Shown here in pieces: positions 27,166-36,704 of a DNA stretch of 64,000 bases. Position 1 is the stretch's first letter. Each line of letters starts with the position of its first letter. Under the pieces are notes generated by a model, which saw nothing but the letters and a program-made list of their open reading frames with translations, was not told where the DNA came from and did not search any database. The translations under genes were made by a program, and so were the position numbers. Location: contig NZ_SOYS01000001.1 of assembly GCF_011808225.1 (NCBI RefSeq), positions 248,001 through 312,000 of the forward strand, in the 5' to 3' direction. The stretch comes from Cedecea colo (GTDB lineage Bacteria > Pseudomonadota > Gammaproteobacteria > Enterobacterales > Enterobacteriaceae).

Positions 27166-27807
27166 ATGACTGACAAGTCCCATCAATGCGTCATCATCGG
27201 GATAGCCGGCGCATCGGCTTCAGGAAAAAGTCTCATTGCCAGTACCCTGTATCGCGAACTGCGCGATCAGGTCGGTGACGAACACATTGGTGTTATTCCA
27301 GAAGATAGTTACTACAAAGATCAAAGCCATCTGTCGATGGAAGAACGCGTTAAAACCAACTATGACCACCCCAGCGCGATGGACCACAATCTGCTGTTCC
27401 AGCACCTGCAAATGCTGAAGTCCGGCAAAGCCATTGAGCTGCCGGTGTACAGTTATGTGGAGCACACCCGCACCGCTAACACCGTTCACCTGGTGCCGAA
27501 AAAAGTCATTATTCTGGAAGGGATTTTGTTACTGACGGATGCCCGGCTGCGTGAAGAGATGAACTTCTCTATTTTTGTCGATACGCCGTTAGATATCTGC
27601 CTGATGCGCCGCATGAAGCGCGATGTCAACGAGCGTGGCCGGTCGATGGATTCGGTGATGGCCCAGTATCAAAAGACCGTTCGCCCCATGTTTTTGCAGT
27701 TTATTGACCCTTCTAAACAGTACGCCGATATCATCGTACCGCGTGGGGGCAAGAACCGCATTGCTATCGATATTCTGAAAGCGAAAATTAGCCAATTCTT
27801 TGAATAA
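27166..27807 (+). CDS. udk: Uridine kinase Udk
   Basis: The 213-residue protein begins [22 protein letters not shown], with the P-loop at 14-22, and matches E. coli Udk in length and sequence ([42 protein letters not shown]). It phosphorylates uridine and cytidine with GTP in pyrimidine salvage. The start was set to 27166 by this conserved N-terminus. It is followed by dcd after 163 bases; a short GCCC/GGGC hairpin just after the stop is too weak to call a terminator. Confidence 0.97.
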   Translation: MTDKSHQCVIIGIAGASASGKSLIASTLYRELRDQVGDEHIGVIPEDSYYKDQSHLSMEERVKTNYDHPSAMDHNLLFQHLQMLKSGKAIELPVYSYVEHTRTANTVHLVPKKVIILEGILLLTDARLREEMNFSIFVDTPLDICLMRRMKRDVNERGRSMDSVMAQYQKTVRPMFLQFIDPSKQYADIIVPRGGKNRIAIDILKAKISQFFE

Positions 27808-27970
27808 TCTCATCGTCTGATGGCCCGCAGCGGGCGTGCTTTTATGGACGAGAGTCCGGAACACGCTCGCAAAATGCAATGAATTTCCTGTAATTATCTG
27901 TCGTTCCGTGGATATCTGTGGCCCGGTGTGGCAGGGTAAACATAACTGTGCCTGATAAGGAGAATCTGCG

Positions 27971-28552
27971 ATGCGTTTGTGTGACCGTGATATTGAAGCC
28001 TGGCTTGATGACGGGCGTTTAACGATTACTCCTCGTCCACCGGTTGAGCGCATTAACGGCGCGACCGTTGATGTACGCCTGGGAAATAAATTCCGCACCT
28101 TCAGCGGGCATACTGCGCCATTCATCGACCTTAGCGGTCCGAAAGATGAGGTTACCGAAGCGCTGGAACGCGTGATGAGCGACGAAATCGTGCTTGGCGA
28201 GGGCGAAGCGTTCTTCCTGCATCCGGGTGAGCTGGCGCTGGCGGTTACGCTTGAGTCGGTCAAGATACCTGCCGATCTGGTGGGCTGGCTGGATGGCCGT
28301 TCCTCGCTGGCTCGCTTAGGGCTGATGGTCCACGTTACCGCGCATCGTATCGATCCGGGCTGGCATGGCTGCATTGTGCTTGAGTTCTATAATTCCGGTA
28401 AATTACCCCTGGCTTTACGCCCGGGTATGATGATCGGTGCGCTGAGCTTCGAACCTCTTTCTGGTCCCGCCGCACGCCCTTATAATCGCCGCCAGGATGC
28501 GAAGTACCGCGACCAGCAGGGTGCCGTAGCCAGTCGTATTGATAAAGACTGA
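27971..28552 (+). CDS. dcd: dCTP deaminase Dcd
   Basis: The 193-residue protein has the length of E. coli Dcd, a homotrimer of the dUTPase fold that deaminates dCTP to dUTP for dTTP synthesis. Diagnostic blocks are [17 protein letters not shown] at the start, [28 protein letters not shown] holding the catalytic Glu-adjacent Ser/Arg region, and the C-terminal [16 protein letters not shown]. The ATG follows a TAAGGAGAAT ribosome-binding site. asmA starts 23 bases downstream, as in E. coli. Confidence 0.97.
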   Translation: MRLCDRDIEAWLDDGRLTITPRPPVERINGATVDVRLGNKFRTFSGHTAPFIDLSGPKDEVTEALERVMSDEIVLGEGEAFFLHPGELALAVTLESVKIPADLVGWLDGRSSLARLGLMVHVTAHRIDPGWHGCIVLEFYNSGKLPLALRPGMMIGALSFEPLSGPAARPYNRRQDAKYRDQQGAVASRIDKD

Positions 28553-28575
28553 GTTAACGCCCGTAAGAGGATGCT

Positions 28576-30423
28576 ATGAGACGATTGTTAACCGCGCTGA
28601 TGATTTTGCTGGTTGTGATAGTAGTCGGCCTGTCTGCGTTGGTCCTGTTGGTCAATCCCAACGATTTTCGCGCTTATATGGTACGCCAGGTAGAGCAGCG
28701 TAGCGGTTACCAGCTCACCTTAGACGGGCCTTTGCGCTGGCATGTCTGGCCGCAGCTCAGCATTTTGTCCGGGCGAATGTCGCTGACGGCCCCCGGCGCG
28801 TCCCAGCCGCTGGTCAGTTCAGATAACATGCGCCTTGATGTGGCGCTTTGGCCGTTGCTTTCGCACCAGCTTCAGGTTCACCAGGTCATGCTCAAGGGCG
28901 CGGTCATTCAGCTCACTCCGCTTAGCGAAGAGCGTAAGCCTGAAGATGCTCCGGTAGGCCCTGCGGGGAACAATCCTCCCGTACCGGAAAACGAACCCGG
29001 CTGGTCTTTTGCTATCGCCAGGCTCAAAGTTGCCGATAGCGTGCTGGTCTTCCAGCATGACGACGACGAACAGATCGCCGTGCGTAATATCAACCTGGAA
29101 ATGGAACAGGATGATAAAAAACAGGCCCACGTGGAGTTCAGCAGCCGCATCAATCGCGACCAGCGCGATCTGTATTTGTCGCTGGTTGCCGATCTGGACG
29201 CGAGCGCTTTCCCACAGAAACTGAACGCAACGATTTCTCAGCTTAATTATCAGCTTCAGGGTGCCGATTTACCCAACGCGGGCATTACAGGCGGCATCAC
29301 GCTACAGGCGAACTGGAATCGGGCAGAGAAAAAACTCGATCTGAACAACCTGCAGCTCACCGCTAATGACAGCGATCTGCGGGGCAAGGCGAGCGTGGTT
29401 CTGGGAGAAAAACCGCGGTGGGCGGCAGATCTGAACGCGGTTAATCTGGATCTGGACAAGCTGGTAGCGGCAACGGCGACGACAAACACCACGGCGGCGC
29501 AGCGCGGCCAGCAGCAGAATACATTGCCGCGCCCGGTTATTGCCACCGCCGGACAAGAGACTTCCTATCGCAATCTACGCGACTTCAGCGCGCAGGTTTC
29601 CGTCGCGGCGAAAAGCGTGCGCTGGCGCGGGCTTGAGTTTACCAACGTTCGCTCCACCATTAGCAATGATTACGGCCTGCTTAAGATTACCGAACTGGCA
29701 GGGCAGTTTGGCAAAGGAAGTATGTCCTTGCCGGGCGAGCTTGATGCGCGCGATGACGTACCGCGTCTGGCCTTCCGCCCGCAGATAGACGCTATTGAAA
29801 TTGCCCCTGTGCTTACCGCTTTCGACTACCCGATAACCTTATCAGGCCAGCTTTCAATGCAGGGCGAATTCAGCGGCGACAAGCTGGATGCCGAAGCATT
29901 TCGTCGTTCATGGCAGGGGGAGGCGAACATTACGATGACCAACTCTCGTTTGCAGGGGATGAACTTCCAGCAGCTGATTCAACAGGCCGTTGAACGCAGC
30001 AATAGCGACGTGAAGGCGCAGCAAAGCTACGAGAACGTAACCATGCTGGATCATTTTACCGCTGCGGCCACGCTGGACAAGGGCCAACTGGCCCTGCATA
30101 AAATGAACGGCAACTCTTCGCTGTTAACGCTGACAGGCGAAGGATCTATGGATCTCGTAAAAGAGGTGTGTGATACCCGCTTTGCTGTGAAGGTGACTGA
30201 AGGCTGGAAAGGAGACAGCAAGCTTATCACCATGCTAAAAGAGACGCCGATCCCGCTGCGGGTTTATGGCCCGTGGGCGCAGCTGAACTACAGCCTGCAG
30301 GTTGACCAGCTGCTGCGAAAACAGCTTCAGGAAGAGGCGAAGAGCCGCCTGCAACAGTGGGTGGATCGTAATAAAGACAGCAGCAAGGCAAAAGATGTGA
30401 AGAAGCTGCTGGACAAGCTTTAG
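28576..30423 (+). CDS. asmA: AsmA, outer-membrane assembly/lipid transport protein
   Basis: The 615-residue protein has one N-terminal membrane anchor (LLTALMILLVVIVVGLSALVLLV, residues 3-25) and a long beta-rich periplasmic body with the AsmA N-domain (NPNDFRAYMVRQVEQRSGYQLTLDGPLRWHVWP) and a C-terminal AsmA_2 region. It is a VPS13/chorein-like bridge-type protein thought to move phospholipids between membranes. E. coli AsmA has 617 residues. The low-complexity stretch AATATTNTTAAQRGQQQN near 300 is a flexible linker. Confidence 0.95.
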   Translation: MRRLLTALMILLVVIVVGLSALVLLVNPNDFRAYMVRQVEQRSGYQLTLDGPLRWHVWPQLSILSGRMSLTAPGASQPLVSSDNMRLDVALWPLLSHQLQVHQVMLKGAVIQLTPLSEERKPEDAPVGPAGNNPPVPENEPGWSFAIARLKVADSVLVFQHDDDEQIAVRNINLEMEQDDKKQAHVEFSSRINRDQRDLYLSLVADLDASAFPQKLNATISQLNYQLQGADLPNAGITGGITLQANWNRAEKKLDLNNLQLTANDSDLRGKASVVLGEKPRWAADLNAVNLDLDKLVAATATTNTTAAQRGQQQNTLPRPVIATAGQETSYRNLRDFSAQVSVAAKSVRWRGLEFTNVRSTISNDYGLLKITELAGQFGKGSMSLPGELDARDDVPRLAFRPQIDAIEIAPVLTAFDYPITLSGQLSMQGEFSGDKLDAEAFRRSWQGEANITMTNSRLQGMNFQQLIQQAVERSNSDVKAQQSYENVTMLDHFTAAATLDKGQLALHKMNGNSSLLTLTGEGSMDLVKEVCDTRFAVKVTEGWKGDSKLITMLKETPIPLRVYGPWAQLNYSLQVDQLLRKQLQEEAKSRLQQWVDRNKDSSKAKDVKKLLDKL

Positions 30424-30483
30424 CTCAGGAAAGCGGTGAATGGCGGCTTGCGCTTATGCACTCTGCAAATGCCGGATAACATC

Positions 30484-30517
30484 GCAGGTCGGGTAAGCGC
30501 TAGCGCCCCCGACCTGC
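30484..30517. repeat. Palindromic REP-like element between asmA and yegH
   Basis: Between the convergent asmA and yegH genes, GCAGGTCGGG (30484-30493) and CCCGACCTGC (30508-30517) form a perfect 10-bp stem around a 14-base loop that itself contains the palindrome GCGCTAGCGC. The sequence looks like an enterobacterial REP/extragenic palindrome. With no T-run on either side it may act as a bidirectional transcription or mRNA 3'-end barrier. Confidence 0.75.
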
Positions 30518-30523
30518 CCAAAA

Positions 30524-32104
30524 CTACACCTCGTAATCCATCCCTTCCTCTTCCACCAGCGGCACAATCTGTACCCGCTGCACGCGGTGGCTTTCAACCT
30601 GTAACGTTTTCAGCTGATAGTGACCTACCTGAACGGTTTCTCCGGCGACAGGTATTCGCTGAAGATATTCCATCAGCAGGCCAGCGATGGTGTGATAGTT
30701 ACGCTTGTCATCGAGCGGCAGCGGAATGTACTGCACTAAATCCTCCAGCGGCATGTGGCCATTTGCCGTCCAGGTGCCGTCCGGGTTTTTCTGAATGTCG
30801 TGACGGGCATCAATATCTTCAGCTTCGTTAGGCAGATTGCCGGCGATAGTCTCCATGACGTCGCTTAACGTCACAACCCCTTCAACCGAACCAAACTCAT
30901 CCACTACAAATGCGAAGTGCGTACGCGCGTTGCGGAACTGTTCCAGCGCTTGCAGAAGCGGCAGCGTTTCAGGGAAGACGAGCGGCTGGCGAATTAACGT
31001 TTCGAGATTGAGCGGCTCGCCTCGCAGAGATTGCGTAAGCAAATCGATGATGTGCACCACGCCGAGCACCTCATCGCCGTCATCGGTTATCACTATGCGG
31101 GTGTGCTGATTTTTTTCGACGATCTCGCGTATATGCTCGTCCGGCTCCGTAAACTTCACCTGCTCCACGTCATGACGTGAAGTCATGATGCTGCTGACGG
31201 TACGCTGGTTGAGATTCAGCACGCGCTCAATCATCAGACGCTCTTGCGGATTAAAAATCCCGCTCTGCCGATCGTTATCGGCAATCAGCGATGACGTCTG
31301 AGCACCAAGCTCCGCTGCTTCTTTTTTGCCGTTGAGCAACCTTAATACGGCTTCGGCGGTGCGCTGACGCAAAGACTGGTTTGCCGACAGAAAGCGGCGG
31401 CGGTTGAAAATGGCCAGCTGGTTTAGCGACTCTATCAATACCGAGAAACCAATTGCGGCATAGAGGTAGCCTTTCGGGATGTGGTAGCCAAAACCGTCCG
31501 CCACCAGGCTAAAGCCAATCATCAAAAGAAAGCTCAGGCACAAAATAACGATAGTCGGATGGCTGTTCACAAAACGCGTCAGGACTTTGCTGGCAAGCAG
31601 CATCAGGCTGATGGCAATAATGACCGCGGCCATCATCACGGCAAGATTATCCACCATCCCAACGGCGGTAATCACCGAATCGAGAGAAAATACCGCATCA
31701 AGAACGACAATCTGCGCGACGACGGGCCAGAAACGAGCGCCGCGCCGCTGCGTTTGCGCTTCGCGATCTTTTCCTTCCAGCCGTTCGTTAAGCTCCATCG
31801 TCGCTTTGAAAAGCAGAAATAGCCCGCCTGAAAGCATGATCAAATCGCGGGCGCTAAAGCTAAAACCTCCTGCGGTAAAAAGGGGCGCGGTGAGCGTCAC
31901 AAGCCAGGAAATAGACGCTAACAGCAGCAGGCGCATGAGCATGGCAAGAATAAGCCCGGTGACGCGAGCGCGGTCACGAAGTGCGGCGGGAAGTTTCTCG
32001 GCAAGGATGGCGATAAACACCAGGTTATCAATGCCCAGCACCAGCTCGATAACAACCAGCGTAACCAGCCCGGCCCAAATTGATGGATCGGCAATCCATT
32101 CCAT
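30524..32104 (-). CDS. yegH: TerC/CBS-domain membrane protein YegH
   Basis: The 526-residue protein has an N-terminal TerC-like membrane domain of about seven helices (about 10-245, [22 protein letters not shown]), a pair of CBS domains (about 300-425, [16 protein letters not shown] and [24 protein letters not shown]) and a C-terminal CorC/HlyC domain. It resembles E. coli YegH (527). TerC/CorC-type proteins are linked to metal or cation efflux; the substrate is unknown. It is divergent from the colanic acid operon and shares its upstream region. Confidence 0.93.
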   Translation of the reverse strand: MEWIADPSIWAGLVTLVVIELVLGIDNLVFIAILAEKLPAALRDRARVTGLILAMLMRLLLLASISWLVTLTAPLFTAGGFSFSARDLIMLSGGLFLLFKATMELNERLEGKDREAQTQRRGARFWPVVAQIVVLDAVFSLDSVITAVGMVDNLAVMMAAVIIAISLMLLASKVLTRFVNSHPTIVILCLSFLLMIGFSLVADGFGYHIPKGYLYAAIGFSVLIESLNQLAIFNRRRFLSANQSLRQRTAEAVLRLLNGKKEAAELGAQTSSLIADNDRQSGIFNPQERLMIERVLNLNQRTVSSIMTSRHDVEQVKFTEPDEHIREIVEKNQHTRIVITDDGDEVLGVVHIIDLLTQSLRGEPLNLETLIRQPLVFPETLPLLQALEQFRNARTHFAFVVDEFGSVEGVVTLSDVMETIAGNLPNEAEDIDARHDIQKNPDGTWTANGHMPLEDLVQYIPLPLDDKRNYHTIAGLLMEYLQRIPVAGETVQVGHYQLKTLQVESHRVQRVQIVPLVEEEGMDYEV

Positions 32105-32210
32105 ATAGCTTTATACACCTTCTTTTATTGATGGCAGGTTTAAGCAGTAAAGTATGACAAAAATCACCGTGAAAGGATGGATAATCATCCGCTAAAGCGC
32201 AACGGCATCC

Positions 32211-32224
32211 TGAGATTAATCTTA
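32211..32224 (+). promoter_or_regulatory. Candidate RcsAB box upstream of wza
   Basis: TGAGATTAATCTTA matches 10 of 14 positions of the RcsAB consensus (TAAGAATATTCCTA) and keeps the two-fold symmetric AGA...TCT core. It lies 107 bases before the yegH start and about 650 bases before wza, consistent with the long leader of the E. coli colanic acid operon. A TATATA at 32255-32260 could be part of a -10. RcsB-RcsA activation of wza is established; the exact site here is inferred. Confidence 0.6.
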
Positions 32225-32867
32225 GCTAATATCCGCGACCAGCGTTTTTTGCGGTATATATCCATTGAATAGCCATGGTTAATAATTAGAAAAGGAACAA
32301 AATGGTTCAGCGATATGTATTTATTATGACAGAATATATATGAGATATATCTGTATATGTTCCCGCCACTACTCTGAATGAAATTTTTGTCAATATAAAG
32401 AAAATCCTAAAACCAGAATTTTGCGGCGTTAATATTATTCTTAAAAGTATCTGTATTCCCGGCAGGCGCCTTGCCTGTATTTGGGTTAGCTGTAACAATC
32501 AATCGCAGTGTCTGGCAATGAATGTATTTTTATAATTAGTTAGTGTGGCACTTTAGCGCTTCATTACTCGTAACTGTGCCTTATGGATAAATAGATACAG
32601 ATTTATCTCAGGAGCGGTGTCCTCTTATTATCTGCTGTTGTTTCAGTGGGTTGGTGCCTGTAAGCCAAGGGCGGTAGCATGCCTGAAGGCAAGAGTTTAA
32701 GCCTCAATTATTCTGTCAATAGGATGTCGGGAAATAAGCAAATTTTAGGATTGATACCAGTTATTAGCGCAAGCCAGGACGCGCAATTTTCTGCTGCGGC
32801 CATTCGGTAATTGGTCGCTTATTTTATTCGCACAGGATAATTACTCTGCCATAGTGATAAATACTCA
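32225..32867 (+). promoter_or_regulatory. Long untranslated leader of the colanic acid operon
   Basis: These roughly 640 bases contain no convincing gene on either strand; short frames present have no ribosome-binding site or family resemblance. The first part is strongly AT-rich, with a palindrome AGATATATCT near 32343-32352. The later part has the JUMPstart/ops element. A long leader bound by RfaH-NusG-type antitermination factors is a known feature of enterobacterial capsule operons. No clear Shine-Dalgarno precedes the wza ATG. Confidence 0.6.
32644..32681 (+). promoter_or_regulatory. JUMPstart element with ops, colanic acid operon
   Basis: The 38-base block starts CAGTGGGTTGGTGCCTG and ends GGGCGGTAGCATG, matching the JUMPstart consensus; the ops core GGCGGTAG is intact with a GCATG tail instead of the usual GCGTG. 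It would recruit RfaH to RNA polymerase and allow read-through of the roughly 23-kb operon. It lies 186 bases before wza. Confidence 0.9.
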
Positions 32868-34001
32868 ATGATAAAATACAAACTTAAGTTGATGCCTTTA
32901 TTGGTATCGGTAACCCTGATGAGCGGTTGCACAGTCCTTCCCGGTAGCAATATGTCGACGATGGGAAAAGATGTTATCAAGCAGCAGGATGCAGATTTCG
33001 ATCTGGATCGTATGGTTAACGTTTATCCGTTAACGCCGCGGCTGGTTGAACAATTACGCGTGCATCCCGCCGTTGCGCAGCCAAATATGTCTCTGGACCA
33101 GGAGATATCAGCTTACCAGTACCGTGTCGGGCCGGGAGATGTGCTTAACGTCACCGTCTGGGATCACCCAGAATTGACCACCCCGGCCGGCCAGTATCGT
33201 AGCTCAAGCGATGCCGGCAACTGGGTGCAGTCTGATGGCACCGTGTTCTATCCCTATGTGGGCAAAATAAAAGTGACCGGCAAAACCCTTGCCGAAATTC
33301 GTAGTGATATTACCGGCCGCCTTGCGAAGTACATTGCTGACCCGCAGGTGGACGTTAATATCGCCGCCTTCCGCTCGCAAAAAGCCTATGTCTCAGGCCA
33401 GGTAAATAAATCCGGCCAGCAGGCGATTACCAACGTTCCGCTGACGATCCTTGATGCCATCAACGCCGCAGGCGGCCTGACCGACGCTGCCGACTGGCGC
33501 AACGTGGTGCTGACGCACAACGGCCAGGAAAAACATATCTCATTGCAGGCGCTAATGCAGAACGGCGATCTGAGCCAGAACCATCTGCTGTATCCGGGCG
33601 ACATTCTGTTTGTACCGCGCAACGACGACCTGAAAGTCTTTGTGATGGGCGAAGTGAAGAAACAAACCACCCTGAAAATGGACTTCAGCGGCATGACGCT
33701 GACCGAAGCGCTTGGCCAGGCGGAAGGGCTGGATATGACCTCGTCTAACGCCAGCGGCATCTTCGTTATTCGTCCGTTGAAAGGGCAGCAGGGCGGCAAG
33801 ATCGCCAACATTTACCAGCTCGATATGTCCGATGCGACCTCGCTGGTGATGGGCACTGAATTCCATCTGCAGCCTTACGACGTGGTGTATGTCACAACCG
33901 CACCGGTAACGCGCTGGAACCGCCTGATCAACCAGCTGCTGCCAACCATCAGCGGTGTTCGTTATATGACGGATACAGCCAAAGATATCCATACATGGTA
34001 A
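32868..34001 (+). CDS. wza: Colanic acid outer-membrane export lipoprotein Wza
   Basis: The 377-residue lipoprotein has a signal peptide ending in the lipobox LMSGC (Cys21), a polysaccharide export domain ([24 protein letters not shown]) and SLBB-type repeats ([32 protein letters not shown]). The C-terminus ([20 protein letters not shown]) is the amphipathic helix that forms the octameric outer-membrane barrel. It matches E. coli Wza (379) closely, with a two-residue deletion in the loop after RPLKG. It works with Wzc to secrete the polymer. Confidence 0.97.
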   Translation: MIKYKLKLMPLLVSVTLMSGCTVLPGSNMSTMGKDVIKQQDADFDLDRMVNVYPLTPRLVEQLRVHPAVAQPNMSLDQEISAYQYRVGPGDVLNVTVWDHPELTTPAGQYRSSSDAGNWVQSDGTVFYPYVGKIKVTGKTLAEIRSDITGRLAKYIADPQVDVNIAAFRSQKAYVSGQVNKSGQQAITNVPLTILDAINAAGGLTDAADWRNVVLTHNGQEKHISLQALMQNGDLSQNHLLYPGDILFVPRNDDLKVFVMGEVKKQTTLKMDFSGMTLTEALGQAEGLDMTSSNASGIFVIRPLKGQQGGKIANIYQLDMSDATSLVMGTEFHLQPYDVVYVTTAPVTRWNRLINQLLPTISGVRYMTDTAKDIHTW

Positions 34002-34007
34002 CGCCCT

Positions 34008-34451
34008 ATGTTTAATAAAATTCTTGTGGTGTGCGTGGGGAATATTTGCCGATCGCCAACCGGCGAACGCCTGCTCAGAACTTACCATCCCGCGCTGACG
34101 GTTAACTCAGCGGGACTGGGGGCGTTAGTGGGGAAGGGGGCCGATGCCAGCGCTGCTCGCGTGGCGCAGGAGCACAACCTTTCCCTGGATGGTCATTGCG
34201 CACAGCAGGTTTCAGGCCGGATGTGCCGCGATTACGATCTCATCCTCACGATGGAAAAACGCCATATTTCCGCAATCTGCGAAATGGCGCCTGAGATGCG
34301 CGGCAAAGTGATGCTCTTTGGTCACTGGGATGCGGAGCGGGAGATTCCCGATCCTTATCGCAAAAGTCGCGACGCTTTCGAAGCGGTCTTCGACCTTCTC
34401 GATCTTTCCGCCCAAAAGTGGGCTAACGCACTCAACGCTCATCAGGGATAA
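34008..34451 (+). CDS. wzb: Low-molecular-weight protein-tyrosine phosphatase Wzb
   Basis: The 147-residue protein has the LMW-PTP P-loop VCVGNICRSPTGE (catalytic Cys near 9, Arg near 15) and the downstream general-acid region IPDPYRKSRDAF with Asp-Pro. It dephosphorylates the Wzc tyrosine cluster, a cycle needed for colanic acid polymerisation. It lies 6 bases after wza and 2 bases before wzc. Confidence 0.97.
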   Translation: MFNKILVVCVGNICRSPTGERLLRTYHPALTVNSAGLGALVGKGADASAARVAQEHNLSLDGHCAQQVSGRMCRDYDLILTMEKRHISAICEMAPEMRGKVMLFGHWDAEREIPDPYRKSRDAFEAVFDLLDLSAQKWANALNAHQG

Positions 34452-34453
34452 CA

Positions 34454-36622
34454 ATGACTGACAAAGTACATCGTTCGGGCGCCCCGACCGAGGGCAATGA
34501 CGAAATCGATATTGGCCGTCTGTTCGGCACCGTTCTTGAAGCCCGCTGGTGGGTGCTTGGCATCACGGCGGTCTTCGCGCTGCTGGCCTTGGTTTACGCC
34601 CTGTTTGCCACGCCAATCTATAAAGCCGATGCGCTGGTGCAAATCGAACAAAACGCGGGCAATTCGCTGGTTAACGACATCAGCTCCGCGCTTACAAATA
34701 AGCCACCGGCTTCCGCCGCTGAGATGCAGTTAATCCAGTCTCGCCTGGTGCTGGGGAAAACCGTTGACGATCTCAATCTTGATATCGCCGTGGCTAAAAA
34801 CAGCTTCTGGCTGTTCGGTGCCGGCTGGGACCGCCTTCATGGACGCCAGAATGACACGGTAAAAGTCTCCGATTTCACTCTGCCTGCGGGCGCGGGCAAA
34901 GACATCTTTACCGTTGAGGTGCTTAGCCCAACCCAGTACCTGCTGACCAGCGACAACGGTTTTAGCGCCAAAGGGCAGGTTGGACAGACGCTGAACAAAA
35001 ACGGCGTTTCTATGAAGGTGGACGGCATTAAAGCGCAGGTGGGCGATACCTTTACCGTCACCAAATACTCCACGCTCGGCATGATTAATCAGCTGCAGGG
35101 CAATCTCACCGTGGCGGAAAACGGTAAAGATACCGGCGTGCTGAGCCTCTCTTATACCGGTGAAGATAAAGATCGGATCCGCGTCATCCTCGACAGCATC
35201 ACCCGTAACTACCTGGAGCAGAACGTTCAGCGTAAATCGGAAGAGGCGGCGAAGAGCCTTAAATTCCTCGCTGAACAGCTACCGGAAGTGCGTAGCCGTC
35301 TGGACGCGGCAGAAAACAAACTGAACGCCTACCGCCAGCAGCAGGACTCGGTGGATTTGTCGCTGGAAGCGAAATCTGTCCTCGACACCATGGTTAACAT
35401 TGATGCGCAGCTTAATGAGCTGACCTTCAAAGAAGCGGAAATCTCTAAGCTCTATACCAAAGCTCACCCGGCTTACCGCACGCTGCTGGAAAAACGTCAG
35501 ACGCTGGAAGATGAAAAAGCCCGTCTGAACGGTCGCGTTACCGCCATGCCGAAAACGCAGCAGGAGATCGTGCGTTTAACCCGCGACGTGGAATCCGGCC
35601 AGCAGGTTTATATGCAGCTGTTGAATAAACAGCAGGAGCTGAAAATTACCGAGGCCAGCACCGTGGGCGATGTGCGCATCGTTGATTCGGCAATTACCCA
35701 GCCTGGTATCGTTAAGCCGCAGAAGGCCCTGATTGTGCTGGGCGCCATTATTCTTGGCCTGATGTTGTCAATTGTTGGGGTGCTGCTGCGTTCCCTGTTC
35801 AACCGCGGTATCGAAAGCCCGGCGGTGCTGGAAGATGCGGGGCTTAACGTTTACGCCAGCATTCCGCTGTCCGAATGGCAGAAATCCCGCGACCACGCCA
35901 CCGCGCGTAACGTCAAAGGGGCGAAGCGCAATAAACAAAGCCAGCTACTGGCGGTGGGGAATCCTACGGATCTGGCGATTGAAGCCATCCGCAGCCTGCG
36001 TACCAGCCTGCACTTTGCCATGTTGCAGGCGCCCAACAACGTTCTGATGCTGACCGGGGTAAGCCCGTCCATCGGTAAAACATTCGTCTGCGCCAACCTT
36101 GCTGCGGTGATTAGCCAGACCAACAAGCGCGTGCTGCTTATCGACTGTGATATGCGCAAAGGCTATACCCACGAGCTGTTGGGCACCACCAACGTAAACG
36201 GCCTTTCCGATGTGCTGTCCGGCCAGGGGGATATCTCGTGCTGCGCGCAGAAAACGTCGGTGCCTGATGTCGACCTCGTCCCGCGCGGGCAGGTGCCACC
36301 GAATCCTTCCGAGCTGCTGATGAGCGATCGCTTTGGCGAGCTGGTGAAGTGGGCAAGCGAACACTATGACCTGGTGCTGATTGATACTCCGCCAATTCTT
36401 GCCGTTACCGACGCCGCCATTGTTGGCCGTCACGCAGGCACCACGCTAATGGTGGCGCGTTATGCGGTAAACACGTTGAAAGAGGTGCAGACCAGCCTCA
36501 GCCGCTTCGAGCAGAACGGCATCCATGTGCGCGGCGTGATACTCAACTCCATCTTCCGTCGTGCGGCAGGGTATGAGGATTACGGCTACTACGAGTACGA
36601 ATATAAATCTGATTCTAAATAA
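34454..36622 (+). CDS. wzc: Tyrosine-protein kinase / chain-length regulator Wzc
   Basis: The 722-residue inner-membrane protein has a Wzz-type N-terminus with a first helix at about 32-52 (WVLGITAVFALLALVYALFA), a large periplasmic coiled part, a second helix near 425-445 (ALIVLGAIILGLMLSIVGVLL) and a BY-kinase domain with Walker A TGVSPSIGKTFVCANL near 535, Walker A' VLLIDCDMRKG and Walker B LVLIDTPPILAVTD. The C-terminal tail GYEDYGYYEYEYKSDSK holds the tyrosine cluster that is autophosphorylated. It is the substrate of Wzb and controls colanic acid export with Wza. Confidence 0.97.
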   Translation: MTDKVHRSGAPTEGNDEIDIGRLFGTVLEARWWVLGITAVFALLALVYALFATPIYKADALVQIEQNAGNSLVNDISSALTNKPPASAAEMQLIQSRLVLGKTVDDLNLDIAVAKNSFWLFGAGWDRLHGRQNDTVKVSDFTLPAGAGKDIFTVEVLSPTQYLLTSDNGFSAKGQVGQTLNKNGVSMKVDGIKAQVGDTFTVTKYSTLGMINQLQGNLTVAENGKDTGVLSLSYTGEDKDRIRVILDSITRNYLEQNVQRKSEEAAKSLKFLAEQLPEVRSRLDAAENKLNAYRQQQDSVDLSLEAKSVLDTMVNIDAQLNELTFKEAEISKLYTKAHPAYRTLLEKRQTLEDEKARLNGRVTAMPKTQQEIVRLTRDVESGQQVYMQLLNKQQELKITEASTVGDVRIVDSAITQPGIVKPQKALIVLGAIILGLMLSIVGVLLRSLFNRGIESPAVLEDAGLNVYASIPLSEWQKSRDHATARNVKGAKRNKQSQLLAVGNPTDLAIEAIRSLRTSLHFAMLQAPNNVLMLTGVSPSIGKTFVCANLAAVISQTNKRVLLIDCDMRKGYTHELLGTTNVNGLSDVLSGQGDISCCAQKTSVPDVDLVPRGQVPPNPSELLMSDRFGELVKWASEHYDLVLIDTPPILAVTDAAIVGRHAGTTLMVARYAVNTLKEVQTSLSRFEQNGIHVRGVILNSIFRRAAGYEDYGYYEYEYKSDSK

Positions 36623-36631
36623 GATGATTGA

Positions 36632-36667
36632 CCCTCACCCTCTCCCTGAAGAGGGAGAAGGCGAGGG
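36632..36667. repeat. Palindromic interspersed repeat between wzc and wcaA
   Basis: TCTCCCT (36641-36647) and AGGGAGA (36652-36658) form a hairpin with a 4-base loop, extended by outer CCCTC (36632-36636) and GAGGG (36663-36667). The CCCTCACCCTCTCCCT composition is typical of a short palindromic repeat widely scattered in enterobacterial genomes. It lies inside the operon, in an 82-base gap, and may affect transcript stability or polarity between the export and transferase genes. Confidence 0.75.
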
Positions 36668-36704
36668 GCTGTTTCTCATCAACGAGACTTTTTTGGGGAA
36701 TGTC

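Noticed and set aside
27808-27970. GCCC/GGGC hairpin after udk as a terminator
   Set aside because: The stem is only four to five pairs and the T-run is interrupted; too weak to support.
32341-32354. A second RcsAB-like palindrome in the wza leader (TGAGATATATCTGT)
   Set aside because: It matches only about 6 of 14 consensus positions and lies in low-complexity AT-rich sequence; the site at 32211-32224 is much better.
32307-32498. A 63-residue minus-strand frame in the wza leader
   Set aside because: No ribosome-binding site, no recognisable family, and composition as expected of AT-rich noncoding DNA.
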